From assembly GCF_041262525.1 (NCBI RefSeq), contig NZ_JBGCCK010000013.1:163126-227125 (forward strand): a DNA stretch of 64,000 nt, read 5' to 3'. Made by a program: the position numbers and the translations under genes. Source of the DNA: Streptacidiphilus sp041262525 (GTDB lineage: Bacteria > Actinomycetota > Actinomycetes > Streptomycetales > Streptomycetaceae). Below the pieces are notes generated by a model, which saw only the letters and a list, made by a program, of their open reading frames with translations, was not told the origin of the DNA and ran no database searches. This document shows positions 33,340 through 43,551 of this stretch, piece after piece; position 1 is the stretch's first letter; each line of letters begins with the position of its first letter.

Positions 33340-34097
33340 CCGAGACAGCAACTGCCCATGCCACCACGGTCAGCCGGGCCGAGTACTGCGTCATCGCCTG
33401 CGCGGAAGCCTGGCGCGGCGACGGCGAGATCCTGGCCAGCCCGATGGGCACCATCCCCTCCATCGGCGCCCGGCTGGCCAAGCTCACCTTCTCCCCCGAC
33501 CTGCTGCTCACCGACGGCGAGGCACTGATCGTCGCAGACGTCCCCGCGCTGGGCGCCGAACCGCAACTGGTGGAGGGCTGGCTGCCCTATCGGCAGCACC
33601 TGGCCATGGTCACCGGCGGCAAGCGGCACGTGATGATGGGCGCCAGCCAGATCGACCGTTTCGGCAACCAGAACATCTCCTGTATCGGCGACTGGGAGCG
33701 GCCCGCCCGGCAGCTGCTCGGCGTGCGCGGTGCACCGGTCAACACGCTGAACAACCCCACGAGTTACTGGGTGCCCAAGCACGGGCCACGAGTCTTCGTC
33801 GAACGTGTCGACATGGTCTGCGGAGTCGGCTACGACCGGGCCACCGGCCCGTACCACGACCTGCGCCGGGTCGTCAGCGACCTCGGCGTCTTCGACTTCG
33901 CGGGCGAGGACCACGCGATGCGGCTCGCCTCCATCCACCCGGGCGTCAGCGTGGAGCAGGTGCTGGCCGCGACGGGCTTCCCGCTCGCCGTCCCGGCCGA
34001 CGTGCCGTTCACGCGCGAGCCGACGGCGGCGGAGCTGCGGCTGATCCGCGAGGTCATCGACCCGAAGAACTGGCGCGACCGCGAGGTGCGGCCGTGA
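33336..34097 (+). CDS. ipdB: IpdB, beta subunit of the steroid ring C-cleaving hydrolase
   Basis: A 253-residue class I CoA-transferase beta-type subunit, GTG start overlapping the ipdA stop by 4 bp. SRAEYCVIACAEAWRGDGEI, LLLTDGEALIVADVPALGAE, GASQIDRFGNQNISCIGDWE and FDFAGEDHAMRLASIHPGVS are characteristic. The beta subunit supplies the catalytic carboxylate in the mycobacterial enzyme; the exact residue here would need an alignment. Coupled translation with ipdA supports a 1:1 complex. Confidence 0.9.
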
Positions 34098-35161
34098 CGG
34101 CGCCCTTGAACCCGCCGTTGGAGACGCCCTTCACCAAGCTGGTCGGCGTCCGGTACCCGATCGTGCAGACCGGGATGGGCTGGGTCGCCGGTCCGCGCCT
34201 CGTCTCCGCCTCCGCCAACGCGGGCGCGCTCGGCATCCTCGCCTCCGCGACCATGACCGTCGACCAACTCCGTTCGGCCGTACGGGAGGTGAAGTCCAGG
34301 ACCGAGGCCCCCTTCGGTGTCAACCTGCGGGCCGACGCCGGGGACGCGGGCGAGCGCGTGCAGATCATCATCGAGGAGGGCGTGCGCGTCGCGTCCTTCG
34401 CGCTGGCCCCGTCGAAGGAGCTGATCGCGCGACTCAAGGACGCGGGCATCGTGGTGATCCCCTCGATCGGCGCCCGCCGCCACGCGGAGAAGGTCGCCGC
34501 GTGGGGCGCGGACGCGGTGGTGGTCCAGGGCGGCGAGGGCGGCGGCCACACCGGCGAGGTCGCCACGACCGTGCTGCTGCCGCAGGTCGTCGACGCGGTG
34601 GACATCCCCGTCGTCGCCGCGGGCGGCTTCTTCGACGGCCGGGGACTGGTCGCCGCCCTGGCCTACGGCGCGGCCGGCGTGGCGATGGGCACGCGCTTCC
34701 TGCTGACCTCGGACTCGACGGTGCCCGACGCGGTGAAGGCGACGTACCTGGCCGCCTCGGTGAAGGACATCACGGTGACGACGGCCGTGGACGGCCTGCC
34801 GCACCGGATGCTGCGCAGCGAGCTCGTCTCCTCGCTCGAACACGCGGGCCGGGCACGGGCCCTGGCGCAGGCGGTGTGCAGGGCGGCGGGCTTCCGGAAG
34901 CTCTCGGGGCTGAGCTGGCCGCAGATGGTCCGCGAGGGGCTGGTGATGAAGCACGGCAAGGATCTGAGCTGGAGCCAGATCCTGCTGGCGGCCAACACGC
35001 CGATGCTGCTCAAGGCCTCGATGGTGGACGGCCGCACGGACCTGGGTGTGATGGCCTCGGGCCAGGTGGCCGGCCTGATCGAGGATCTGCCGAGCTGCGC
35101 CGAGCTCGTCGACCGCATCATGGCCGAGGCCAGGGACGTGCTTGCGCGCCTGCCGCGCTGA
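34094..35161 (+). CDS. ipdC: IpdC-like flavin oxidoreductase (nitronate monooxygenase fold)
   Basis: A 355-residue FMN-dependent TIM-barrel protein of the 2-nitropropane dioxygenase/enoyl-reductase II type: RYPIVQTGMGWVAGPRLVSA, GALGILASATMT, VVVQGGEGGGHTGEV and AAGGFFDGRGLVAALAYGAA (FMN phosphate site). In the KstR2 regulon IpdC (Rv3553) acts as a flavin-dependent dehydrogenase/reductase on the ring-containing CoA intermediate ahead of EchA20. It is the last gene of the operon and is followed by a strong hairpin. Confidence 0.88.
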   Translation: MTAPLNPPLETPFTKLVGVRYPIVQTGMGWVAGPRLVSASANAGALGILASATMTVDQLRSAVREVKSRTEAPFGVNLRADAGDAGERVQIIIEEGVRVASFALAPSKELIARLKDAGIVVIPSIGARRHAEKVAAWGADAVVVQGGEGGGHTGEVATTVLLPQVVDAVDIPVVAAGGFFDGRGLVAALAYGAAGVAMGTRFLLTSDSTVPDAVKATYLAASVKDITVTTAVDGLPHRMLRSELVSSLEHAGRARALAQAVCRAAGFRKLSGLSWPQMVREGLVMKHGKDLSWSQILLAANTPMLLKASMVDGRTDLGVMASGQVAGLIEDLPSCAELVDRIMAEARDVLARLPR

Positions 35162-35182
35162 GGCGGCGCGTGGCGGCGCGGC

Positions 35183-35224
35183 GCAGCGCAGGGTGCGGGG
35201 ATCGGGCCCCGCACCCTGCGCTGC
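35183..35224. terminator. bidirectional terminator between ipdC and fadA6
   Basis: A perfect 18-bp stem, GCAGCGCAGGGTGCGGGG with its complement, around the loop ATCGGG. It sits between convergent genes, 21 bp after the ipdC stop and 13 bp before the fadA6 stop, and can serve both. Confidence 0.92.
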
Positions 35225-35237
35225 TCCCTGCCGCCTG

Positions 35238-36395
<1,158 letters not shown>

Positions 36396-36429
36396 GGCAG
36401 GGCTCCTTCGGTGGGGGTGAGTTCCGGAT

Positions 36430-37038
36430 CTACTTGTCGGGGACGGCGATGCCGTCCAGCACCATCGAGAGGTACTGGCGGGCGATCTCCTCCGGGCGGT
36501 GCTGCCCGCCCGGTCGGTACCAGGACGCGGCGACCCAGACCGTGTCGCGGACGAACCGGTAGGTCAGCCGGATGTCGAGGTCCGCGCGGAAGGTCTCGGC
36601 GGCCACGCCGCGCTCCAGGGTGCGCAGCCAGGCCCTCTCGAACTTCCGCTGTGAGGCGGTGAGGAAGGAGAAGCGCGGCTGCGGGGAGAGGGTCTTGGAC
36701 TCCTTCTGGAAGATGGCGACGGCGGCGCGGTGCCGGTCGATCTCCCGGAAGGACTCGGTGACCAGGGCCTCCAGGGTCTCCCTGGGGCCGAGGTCGGCTG
36801 CGAGTACGGCGTCGTAGCCGGCCCAGAGCTCGTCCAGGAAGCCGGCCAGGATCTCTTCCAGCATCGACTCCTTGGAGTCGAAGTGGTAGTAGAGACTGCC
36901 CGCGAGCATCCCCGCCTGGTCGGCGATGGCGCGCACGGTGGTGGCGTTGTAGCCCTGCTCGGCGAAGACTTCGGCCGCCGCGTCGAGAATCTCCCGGCGC
37001 CGCGCCGTCGGCTGCGCGGCGGTCATCGGATCGGCCAC
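36430..37038 (-). CDS. kstR2: KstR2-like TetR-family repressor
   Basis: A 202-residue TetR regulator. Residues about 14-60 are the helix-turn-helix (RREILDAAAEVFAEQGYNAT, MLAGSLYYHFDSKESMLEEI); the remainder is the ligand domain. KstR2 represses the genes for the last steroid rings and is released by HIP-CoA. Identification follows from its position between ipdF (10 bp away) and fadA6 and from two matching operators in the divergent promoters at 31638 and 38080. ATG 37026 is an alternative start. Confidence 0.85.
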   Translation of the reverse strand: MADPMTAAQPTARRREILDAAAEVFAEQGYNATTVRAIADQAGMLAGSLYYHFDSKESMLEEILAGFLDELWAGYDAVLAADLGPRETLEALVTESFREIDRHRAAVAIFQKESKTLSPQPRFSFLTASQRKFERAWLRTLERGVAAETFRADLDIRLTYRFVRDTVWVAASWYRPGGQHRPEEIARQYLSMVLDGIAVPDK

Positions 37039-37047
37039 CGGATCTGC

Positions 37048-37839
37048 TCACGCATGCTGGCTGCTCACCGAGACCGTCTCACCGGTCATGTAGGAGGAGT
37101 AGCCGCTGGCGAGGAAGACGATCACATTGGCCACCTCCCAGGGCTCCGCGTACCGGCCGAAGGCCTCGCGCTCGGTCAGCGTCGCGAGCAGTTCCGGGGT
37201 GGTGACCTTCACCAGGTGCGGGTGCATGGCCAGGCTCGGCGCGACCGCGTTGACCCGGACGCCGAACTCGGCGGCCTCCAGTGCCGCGCAGCGGGTCAGC
37301 GCCATCACCCCGGCCTTCGCCGCCGCGTAGTGGGCCTGGCCCGCCTGCGCGCGCCAGCCGATCACCGAGGCGTTGTTGACGATCACCCCGCCCCGCCCCG
37401 CCGCCTTCATCGCGCGCAGCGCGGCGCGGGTGCAGCGGAAGGTCCCGCCGAGGGTGACGTCCAGCACCCGGTTCCACTGCTCGTCCGTCATCTCGACCAG
37501 CTCGGCCGTGCCGCCCAGCCCTGCGTTGTTGACGACGACGTCGAGCCCGCCGTGGACCGACTCGGCGAGCGCGAAGAGCTCCTGGACCTGCGTCTCGTCG
37601 GTGACGTCGCAGGGCAGCGAGGCGACGCGCTGCGCGCCGAACTCGGCGGCGAGCGCCTCCGCCGACTCCTTGAGCCGGCGCGCGTGGGCGTCGCTGATCA
37701 GGACGCGCGCGCCCTCCTCCAGGAACCGGCGCGCGGTCGCGCCGCCGATCCCGGCCCCGGCGGCGGCGGTGATCACCGCGCTGCGCCCGGCGAGCAGGCC
37801 GTGCCCTGCGACGTACCTGGGCTCGTTCGGCTCGTTCAC
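37048..37839 (-). CDS. ipdF: IpdF-like SDR dehydrogenase
   Basis: A 263-residue short-chain dehydrogenase from GTG 37839, which overlaps the stop of the preceding fadE30 remnant (GTGA). AGAGIGGATARRFLEEGARV binds NAD, VNNAGLGGTAELVEMT is conserved, and NASVIGWRAQAGQAHYAAAK carries Ser, Tyr and Lys. In mycobacteria IpdF (Rv3559c) oxidises the ring hydroxyl of 5-OH-HIP-derived CoA intermediates. The coupling to fadE30 is kept although fadE30 itself is broken, so ipdF expression is probably preserved. Confidence 0.85.
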   Translation of the reverse strand: MNEPNEPRYVAGHGLLAGRSAVITAAAGAGIGGATARRFLEEGARVLISDAHARRLKESAEALAAEFGAQRVASLPCDVTDETQVQELFALAESVHGGLDVVVNNAGLGGTAELVEMTDEQWNRVLDVTLGGTFRCTRAALRAMKAAGRGGVIVNNASVIGWRAQAGQAHYAAAKAGVMALTRCAALEAAEFGVRVNAVAPSLAMHPHLVKVTTPELLATLTEREAFGRYAEPWEVANVIVFLASGYSSYMTGETVSVSSQHA

Positions 37840-38066
37840 GCCCGCACCTCCTCGGGGAGGCCGAGCACGCGCTCGGCGATGATGTCCCGCTGGATCTCGT
37901 CGGAGCCCGCGTAGGTGGTGTCCGCGCGGCTGAAGACGCTGCCACTCGTCCAGGCCTCGTGCTCGCGTCCGGGCCCGCCGAGGCCGCGTAGGGCGGCGAA
38001 CTCCCCGCCGAGATGGGCCCGCAGCCAGGCGCGGGCCTCGCGGCGGAACGTATCGACGTCTGTCAT
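37836..38066 (-). pseudogene. fadE30: fadE30 with a large in-frame internal deletion
   Basis: A 76-codon frame. MTDVDTFRREARAWLRAHLG and EFAALRGLGGPGREHEAW match the N-terminus of FadE30 (Rv3560c type), then SRADTTYAGSDEIQRDIIAE and RVLGLPEEVRA match its last 30 residues. The roughly 300 residues in between, with the FAD and acyl-CoA binding regions, are absent, yet the frame, the start and the GTGA overlap with ipdF are intact. The product cannot be an acyl-CoA dehydrogenase. The full-length comparison is from memory of the mycobacterial protein. Confidence 0.85.
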
Positions 38067-38079
38067 GCCGGTACGTTAA

Positions 38080-38099
38080 CCTACCAAACACTTGTTAGG
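38080..38099. promoter_or_regulatory. KstR2-like operator, site 2
   Basis: ACCAAACACTTGTT (38083-38096) fits the mycobacterial consensus AnCAAGnnCTTGnT with a single change, and extends to CCTA...TAGG on either side. It occupies the centre of the 45-bp gap between the divergent fadE30 remnant and the enoyl-CoA hydratase. It is similar to site 1 (31638). Confidence 0.75.
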
Positions 38100-38111
38100 G
38101 AAGGAGAGCCG

Positions 38112-39044
38112 ATGAGCGCCCCCCAGGAAGCGAACCCCGTGGCCGAGAGCCCGGTGGCTGCGAAGCCGCTGGCTGAGAGCCCGGCGGTGGAGACTCCGGC
38201 CGAGGAGAGCCCCGTGCTCTACGAACGCCGTGGCCCGGTCGCGTTCGTGACCATGAACCGCCCGCGTTACCGCAACGCGCAGAACTCCGCCATGACCTAC
38301 GCCCTCGACGCCGCCCTCTACCGCGCCGCCGACGACGGCGAGGTGAAGGTCGTCGTGCTGGGCGGCGCGGGTGACCACTTCTCCGCCGGCCACGACATCG
38401 GCACGCCCGGCCGCGACGCCCACCTGCCCTTCGACCGCCGGGCCGGCCTCTGGTGGGACCACTCCGACAAGCAGGGCGCCGAGAGCCGCTACGCCCGCGA
38501 GTCCGAGGTCTACCTGGGCATGTGCCGCCGCTGGCGGGAGCTGCCCAAGCCGGTGATCGCGTCGGTCCAGGGTGCCTGCGTGGCGGGCGGGTTGATGCTG
38601 GCCTGGGTCTGCGACCTGATCGTGGCCAGCGAGGATGCCTTCTTCGCCGACCCGGTGGTCCGGATGGGGATCCCGGGCGTCGAGTACTTCGCCCACCCGT
38701 GGGTGATGCCGCCCCGGATCGCCAAGGAGTTCCTCTTCACCGGCGACCGGATCAGCGCACAGCGCGGGTACGAGGTCGGCATGGTCAACCGGGTGGTGCC
38801 GCGTGCGGAGTTGGCTGAGCGCACGGTCGAGTTGGCGGAGCGGATCGCGCAGATGCCGCGCCTGGGCCTCGCGTTGACCAAGCGTGCGGTCAATCAGGCG
38901 GAGGACCTCCAAGGCATGCACGCGGGCATGGATTCGGTCTTCGGTCTGCACCACCTCGCCCACGCCCACAACGCCGAGGTCGCCACCGACTCGCTCGGCG
39001 GGATGGACATCGCGGCGATGAAGCAGAAGGCGGGCGGCGCGTAG
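38112..39044 (+). CDS. enoyl-CoA hydratase of the steroid cluster
   Basis: A 310-residue crotonase with an unusual N-terminal extension of about 35 residues rich in Ala, Pro and Glu. GGAGDHFSAGHDIGTPGRDA and VQGACVAGGLMLAWVCDLIV form the oxyanion hole. The insertion WWDHSDKQGAESRYARESEV is typical of mycobacterial EchA13/EchA19-like steroid enoyl-CoA hydratases. ATG 38112 follows AAGGAGAG. It takes the position where mycobacteria have fadD3; no acyl-CoA ligase is present. Its stop overlaps the next start (TAGTG). Confidence 0.85.
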   Translation: MSAPQEANPVAESPVAAKPLAESPAVETPAEESPVLYERRGPVAFVTMNRPRYRNAQNSAMTYALDAALYRAADDGEVKVVVLGGAGDHFSAGHDIGTPGRDAHLPFDRRAGLWWDHSDKQGAESRYARESEVYLGMCRRWRELPKPVIASVQGACVAGGLMLAWVCDLIVASEDAFFADPVVRMGIPGVEYFAHPWVMPPRIAKEFLFTGDRISAQRGYEVGMVNRVVPRAELAERTVELAERIAQMPRLGLALTKRAVNQAEDLQGMHAGMDSVFGLHHLAHAHNAEVATDSLGGMDIAAMKQKAGGA

Positions 39045-40198
39045 TGGATCTGCAGCACACCCCGGAAGTCGAGGCCTTCCGCGCTGAGGCCCGCGCCTGG
39101 CTCGCCGACCACGTCCCGGCCCGGCCGCTGCCCTCGCTGGAGACCCGCGAGGGCTTCGCCGCGCACCGGGAGTGGGAGGCCCAACTGTATGCCGACCGCT
39201 GGTCGGTGGTCTCCTGGCCGGAGGAGTACGGCGGGCGCGGCGCCGACACCATGCGCTGGCTCGTCTTCGAGGAGGAGTACTTCGCAGCCGGTGCCCCCGG
39301 ACGCGTCTCGCAGAACGGCATCAACCTGCTCGCGCCCACGCTCTTCGACCACGGCACGGCGGAGCAGCGGGCCCGGGTGCTGCCCTCGATGGCGAGCGGG
39401 GAGGTGATCTGGGCACAGGCCTGGTCCGAGCCGGAGTCGGGCTCCGACCTGGCCTCGCTGCGCTCGGTCGCGGAGCGCACCGACGGCGGCTGGCTGCTGA
39501 GCGGCCAGAAGACCTGGTCCTCTCGGGCCGCGTTCGCGGACCGGGCCTTCGGGCTCTTCCGCAGCGAGCCCGGACTGCCGAAGCCGTACCAGGGCCTGAC
39601 GTACCTGATGTTCGATCTGCGGGCGGAGGGCGTGACGGTCCGCCCGATCGGGCGGCTGGACGGCAAGCTCGCGTTCGCCGAGCTCTTTCTGGACCAGGTC
39701 TTCGTCCCGGACCAGGACGTCATCGGCGCGGTCGGAAGCGGCTGGCGGGCCGCGATGAGCACGGCGGGCAACGAGCGCGGGCTGACCCTGCGCTCACCCG
39801 GCCGCTTCCTCGCGGCAGCGGACCGGCTGGCGGCGCTCTGGCGGGAGGTCGAGGGATCGAGCGTCGCGCCGGACCCGGCGCTCGGCGCACAGGTGGCGGA
39901 CGCGCTCGTCGGAGCCCGCGCCTACCAGCTCTTCACCTACGCCAACGCCTCGCGTTTCGCCGCCGGGGAGACGATCGGGGCGGAGTCCAGCCTCAACAAG
40001 GTCTTCTGGTCGGAGTACGACATCGCCCTGCACGAAACAGCCCTCGACCTGCTCGGCCCCGAGGCCGAACTCGCCGACGGCCCCTGGGCGGAGGGCTGGA
40101 TCTTCTCGCTGGCCGGCCCCATCTACGCGGGCACCAACGAGATCCAGCGCGACATCATCGCCGAGCGCCTGCTCGGCCTCCCCAAAGGACGGCGGTAG
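39044..40198 (+). CDS. acyl-CoA dehydrogenase, larger subunit type (FadE31/FadE28-like)
   Basis: A 384-residue acyl-CoA dehydrogenase: SWPEEYGGRGADTMRWLVFE, WAQAWSEPESGSDLASLRSV (FAD/substrate loop), VFVPDQDVIGAVGSGWRAAM, IYAGTNEIQRDIIAERLLGL at the end. The canonical YEGT glutamate is Ala here; heteromeric steroid acyl-CoA dehydrogenases place or share the base differently. It is followed after 2 bp by a shorter acyl-CoA dehydrogenase, the usual sign of an alpha2-beta2 pair acting on steroid-derived CoA esters. Confidence 0.88.
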   Translation: MDLQHTPEVEAFRAEARAWLADHVPARPLPSLETREGFAAHREWEAQLYADRWSVVSWPEEYGGRGADTMRWLVFEEEYFAAGAPGRVSQNGINLLAPTLFDHGTAEQRARVLPSMASGEVIWAQAWSEPESGSDLASLRSVAERTDGGWLLSGQKTWSSRAAFADRAFGLFRSEPGLPKPYQGLTYLMFDLRAEGVTVRPIGRLDGKLAFAELFLDQVFVPDQDVIGAVGSGWRAAMSTAGNERGLTLRSPGRFLAAADRLAALWREVEGSSVAPDPALGAQVADALVGARAYQLFTYANASRFAAGETIGAESSLNKVFWSEYDIALHETALDLLGPEAELADGPWAEGWIFSLAGPIYAGTNEIQRDIIAERLLGLPKGRR

Positions 40199-40200
40199 CG

Positions 40201-41175
40201 GTGCGCTTTCTTCTCGACGACGAACAGCGCGACTTCGCCCGCGCGTTGGACGCCATGCTGACCGCCTCGGACGCTCCGGGCGCGGCTCGGGCCTGGTCCC
40301 GCGGCGAGCCCGAGCCCGGCCGCGCGCTGTGGGCGCGGATCGCGGAGGCAGGGGTCTTCGCGCTGGCCGTGCCAGAGGAGTTCGACGGCCTCGGGCCGCT
40401 GGGGGTCGAGCTGGCCCTGGCATTCGAGGCCCTTGGACGCCATGCGGTCCCGGGTCCGGCGGTGGAGACGGTTGCCACGGCCGTTCTGCTGACGGAACTG
40501 GGCGATGCCGGACTCGCGAAGAGTTGGCTGCCCCGGATCGCCTCCGGGCAGGTGGTGGCCACGCTGCGGATACACGCCAATTCCCCGTACGCGCTTGACG
40601 CGGACGCCGCCGATGCGGTCTTCGACCTGAATGACGACGAGCTGCGACTGGCAGCGGGCAGTGGTGAGCCGGCGCCGTCTCTCGACCCGGTGCGGCGGCT
40701 CACGCTGCCGGAATCGGGCGGCGAGTTGCTCGCGACGGGCACCGCGGTTCGCTCCGCCGCAACCCGCGCGAGCGAGTGGGCCGCACTGGCCACAGCAGCG
40801 CAGTCACTGGGCGTCGGACGGGAGCTGCTGGCCCGGACGGTCGCATACGTGCAGCAGCGACGCCAGTTCGGGGTGGCAATCGGCTCGTTCCAGGCGGTGA
40901 AGCACCGATTGGCCGATGTTCTGATCGCCCTGGAGTTCGCTCAGCCCCTGCTCCACGCTGCGGCGCTCTCGCAGGACGGGCGCGACATCGCCATGGCCAA
41001 GGTCGCGACGGGCGAGGCCGCCTGCCTCGCGGCACGGGCAGCTCTGCAGCTCCACGGCGCGATCGGCTACACCGAGGAGCTCGACCTCTCCCTTTGGATT
41101 CGCAAGGCACGCCCCTTGCGGGACGCCTGGGGCACGCCGGCTGCGTGCCGGGCGAGGATTCTGGACGCGGATTGA
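40201..41175 (+). CDS. acyl-CoA dehydrogenase, smaller subunit type (FadE32/FadE33-like)
   Basis: A 324-residue partner: MRFLLDDEQRDFARALDAML, LAVPEEFDGLGPLGVELALA, then the C-terminal helical domain with YVQQRRQFGVAIGSFQAVKH and LQLHGAIGYTEELDLSLWIR. The middle domain is shorter than in stand-alone enzymes, as in FadE32, FadE33 and FadE29. Codon usage toward the end is somewhat less GC-extreme than in neighbours. It is the last gene of the operon; about 95 bp of AT-richer DNA follows. Confidence 0.88.
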   Translation: MRFLLDDEQRDFARALDAMLTASDAPGAARAWSRGEPEPGRALWARIAEAGVFALAVPEEFDGLGPLGVELALAFEALGRHAVPGPAVETVATAVLLTELGDAGLAKSWLPRIASGQVVATLRIHANSPYALDADAADAVFDLNDDELRLAAGSGEPAPSLDPVRRLTLPESGGELLATGTAVRSAATRASEWAALATAAQSLGVGRELLARTVAYVQQRRQFGVAIGSFQAVKHRLADVLIALEFAQPLLHAAALSQDGRDIAMAKVATGEAACLAARAALQLHGAIGYTEELDLSLWIRKARPLRDAWGTPAACRARILDAD

Positions 41176-41268
41176 ATTAATCGAACGGAATGACTAACTC
41201 GTTCGTGTTCGGAAGATAGTCCTGTTGGGCCATGGTGGTGGGGTGGGCGGGGATTGATAATTGGTTCT

Positions 41269-42723
41269 ATGGACGCCTCGATGTTCGGGGGCGGGTGTGA
41301 AGACGGAGATGCGTCCATGGGTGAGGGCTGTTCCGGCCCCTCGCTCGGGGATGTGTTCCGTGCGGACCCGCTGACCCCCAAGTCTTCCCGCCAGGCCCGC
41401 CACTGCGCGGAGCCCCTCCGCACCCTGCCCGCTTCCGCCCTCTCGTTTCTCGCTGCTCTGGCGGCGGAGGACGATGAGGTGCTGCACGCGGCCGGGGCCC
41501 GGTTCCAGTCCGAGCAGCTCCTGGCGTTGGTGCGGTTCGAGGAAATGGTCGGCGCGGAGTTGTCGCGCCGCCTGGCGGTGTTCGACCGCACCGGCGGCGC
41601 CACCGCCGTCCGGTCCCGCACCACGAAGGGCTTCCTCCGCACCCACGGGCAGCTCGCGGACAAGCACGCGAACCAGCTGGTCGGCCGGGCCCGGGACCTG
41701 GACAAGCTCCGCAGCGTCCGCACCGCCCTCGCGGCGGGTGAGCTCTCCTCCAGCCAGGTGGAGGTCATCGCGAAGGAGATCGCTCCGGTCGAGGACCCGC
41801 AGGCCCGCCAGCAGGCCGAGGAACTCCTGATCGCCCAGGCCAAGGTCCTGCACCTGGCGGGGCTGCGGACGGCCGCCCGGCAGGTCCACGCCCACCTGGT
41901 CGCCGAGGAAGACCCCAAGGCGGACGATGTTCCCGCGAGTTTCCAGTCCTGGGCGAAGCTGTCGCCGACCGGCACCTCGGATGACCCGTTCTGGGTCCTG
42001 TCGGGGGAGCTGTCGCCGGTGGTGGGGGAGAAGCTCCGCGTCGCCTTGGAGGCCGCCATGGGCGCTCCCGTGGACGGGGACCCGCGCACGCATGCGGAGC
42101 GGATGGGCGACGCGATCGAGACCGTCGCCGACCTCGCGCTCGGCTCGGACCAGCTCCCCACCACGGGTGGTCAGCGTCCGCACCTGACGCTGATCGCGGA
42201 CCTGGACGCGCTGCGGACGACCTGCCCCACCCACCCCACCCTCGACCACACCGGGTCCGAGGACGACGAGCCGGAAGAGGGTGGGGATGACCTGTCGGGG
42301 CTGCTGCGCCCTCGGGTGGCGGCGACCACGACCCGGGGCTACCAGCTCCCCGCCTGGCAGGCCCGCAAGGAAGCCTGCGACTGCCAGCTCCGCGTCATCC
42401 TGACGCGCGGCCAGGACAAGCCCGTCTCCATCGGCCGCGCCACCCGCACCGTCCCCGCCCACCTGCGCGACGCGGTCATCGCCCGGGACCGGCACTGCGT
42501 CTGGCCCGGCTGCACCCGCCCCCCGACCTGGTGCGAAGCACACCACCTGACCCACTGGGCCGACGGCGGCCACACCAGCCTCGACAACCTCGCCCTCCTG
42601 TGCGGCGAACACCACACCGACCTCCACCAAACCGGCTGGGAACTCGAAATGCACGACGGCCAACCCCAAGCCGTCCCACCCCCCGACACCCCACCACCCC
42701 CCAACACCAGATACCCCGGCTGA
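41269..42723 (+). CDS. DUF222 / 13E12-repeat protein with C-terminal HNH endonuclease domain
   Basis: A 484-residue protein, ATG 41269. Residues about 40-300 are the DUF222 (13E12 repeat) region, beginning LPASALSFLAALAAEDDEVL and including FVLSGELSPVVGEKL-type segments. The C-terminal HNH domain has HCVWPGCTRPPTWCEAHHLT, HWADGGHTSLDNLALLCGEH and HHTDLH: two zinc-binding CxxC-like pairs plus the catalytic His pair and Asn. Many actinobacteria carry numerous copies; whether they are mobile or DNA-processing is not settled. The chain ends in a Pro-rich tail. It is unrelated in function to the steroid genes before it. Confidence 0.85.
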   Translation: MDASMFGGGCEDGDASMGEGCSGPSLGDVFRADPLTPKSSRQARHCAEPLRTLPASALSFLAALAAEDDEVLHAAGARFQSEQLLALVRFEEMVGAELSRRLAVFDRTGGATAVRSRTTKGFLRTHGQLADKHANQLVGRARDLDKLRSVRTALAAGELSSSQVEVIAKEIAPVEDPQARQQAEELLIAQAKVLHLAGLRTAARQVHAHLVAEEDPKADDVPASFQSWAKLSPTGTSDDPFWVLSGELSPVVGEKLRVALEAAMGAPVDGDPRTHAERMGDAIETVADLALGSDQLPTTGGQRPHLTLIADLDALRTTCPTHPTLDHTGSEDDEPEEGGDDLSGLLRPRVAATTTRGYQLPAWQARKEACDCQLRVILTRGQDKPVSIGRATRTVPAHLRDAVIARDRHCVWPGCTRPPTWCEAHHLTHWADGGHTSLDNLALLCGEHHTDLHQTGWELEMHDGQPQAVPPPDTPPPPNTRYPG

Positions 42724-42885
42724 CCCACAGCACGGCCCATGAGCCGCCCCACCAGGCGGCCCATCGGCACGCCCACACGCATGTACGGAACCAAGCTCAG
42801 GAATGAGTGAGAGCCTCGCCCGCCAGTCGGCGCCGATGCGCAGCGGGGGAGCCGAACAGCTGGGCTGAGCCGTGGGCACGCTTGG

Positions 42886-43500
42886 CTACCGGCGCTTGCT
42901 GCCGCCGCTCGCCTCGTCGATGTCGGCCAGCATGGCCTCCGCCAGGTCGCGCTCGGAGGCGTAGTAGCGCTCGGCCCACTTCAGGGCCAGACCCGGATAG
43001 GCCCAGCCCGGCTCGTCCGCCGCGCCCGCCGCGTCCGCCTCGGCACGGTGGCGCATCTGCTCGGCGAAGTCGCGGTGCCGGCCGAGCACCTCGCGAATCT
43101 GCTCGGGCTCCAGCAGGTGTCCCAGCCAGAGTCGCAGCATCGGCCCATGCTTGAGCACTGGCGGATCCATCGGCGCCTCACGCGCCCAGACGCGGACGGC
43201 GGTCAGACCCTCGTCGGTGATCCGGTAGACGCGCTTGTCGCGGTTGCCGACCTCCTGCGCGACCATCCGGGAGTTGGCGTAGCCGATCTGCTCCAGGCGC
43301 TTGAGCTCGCTGTAGATCTGACTGAACGACGGGCTCCAGTAGAAAAAGCGCAACGACCAGTCCGACCACTTCTTCAGGTCGTAGCCGGACAGCTCCTCGC
43401 CGAAGGAGAGCAGGCCGAGCACCGCCCAGCTGGTCGGCGGCAGCTTCGGCCCCGCCTCCAGCGCCGGCTGCTGCTTCTGCGGCTCGCTCGCTCCCGTCAC
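42886..43500 (-). CDS. PadR-family transcriptional regulator
   Basis: A 204-residue regulator. GTG 43500 gives a protein that begins VTGASEPQKQQPALEAG and enters the PadR winged helix at LPPTSWAVLGLLSFGEELSG, YDLKKWSDWSLRFFYWSPSF, YSELKRLEQIGYANSRMV. The C-terminal Vir-like helical domain (HGPMLRLWLGHLLEPEQIRE) binds the ligand. It is divergent from the SDR-lipase-SDR operon, with an inverted repeat between them, so it very probably represses that operon. A longer frame to 43578 would cross the operator. Confidence 0.85.
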   Translation of the reverse strand: MTGASEPQKQQPALEAGPKLPPTSWAVLGLLSFGEELSGYDLKKWSDWSLRFFYWSPSFSQIYSELKRLEQIGYANSRMVAQEVGNRDKRVYRITDEGLTAVRVWAREAPMDPPVLKHGPMLRLWLGHLLEPEQIREVLGRHRDFAEQMRHRAEADAAGAADEPGWAYPGLALKWAERYYASERDLAEAMLADIDEASGGSKRR

Positions 43501-43551
43501 ACATCGCAGTTTAAGCGGCTCATACCGACCCCTTCCCCTTACTCCACTATT

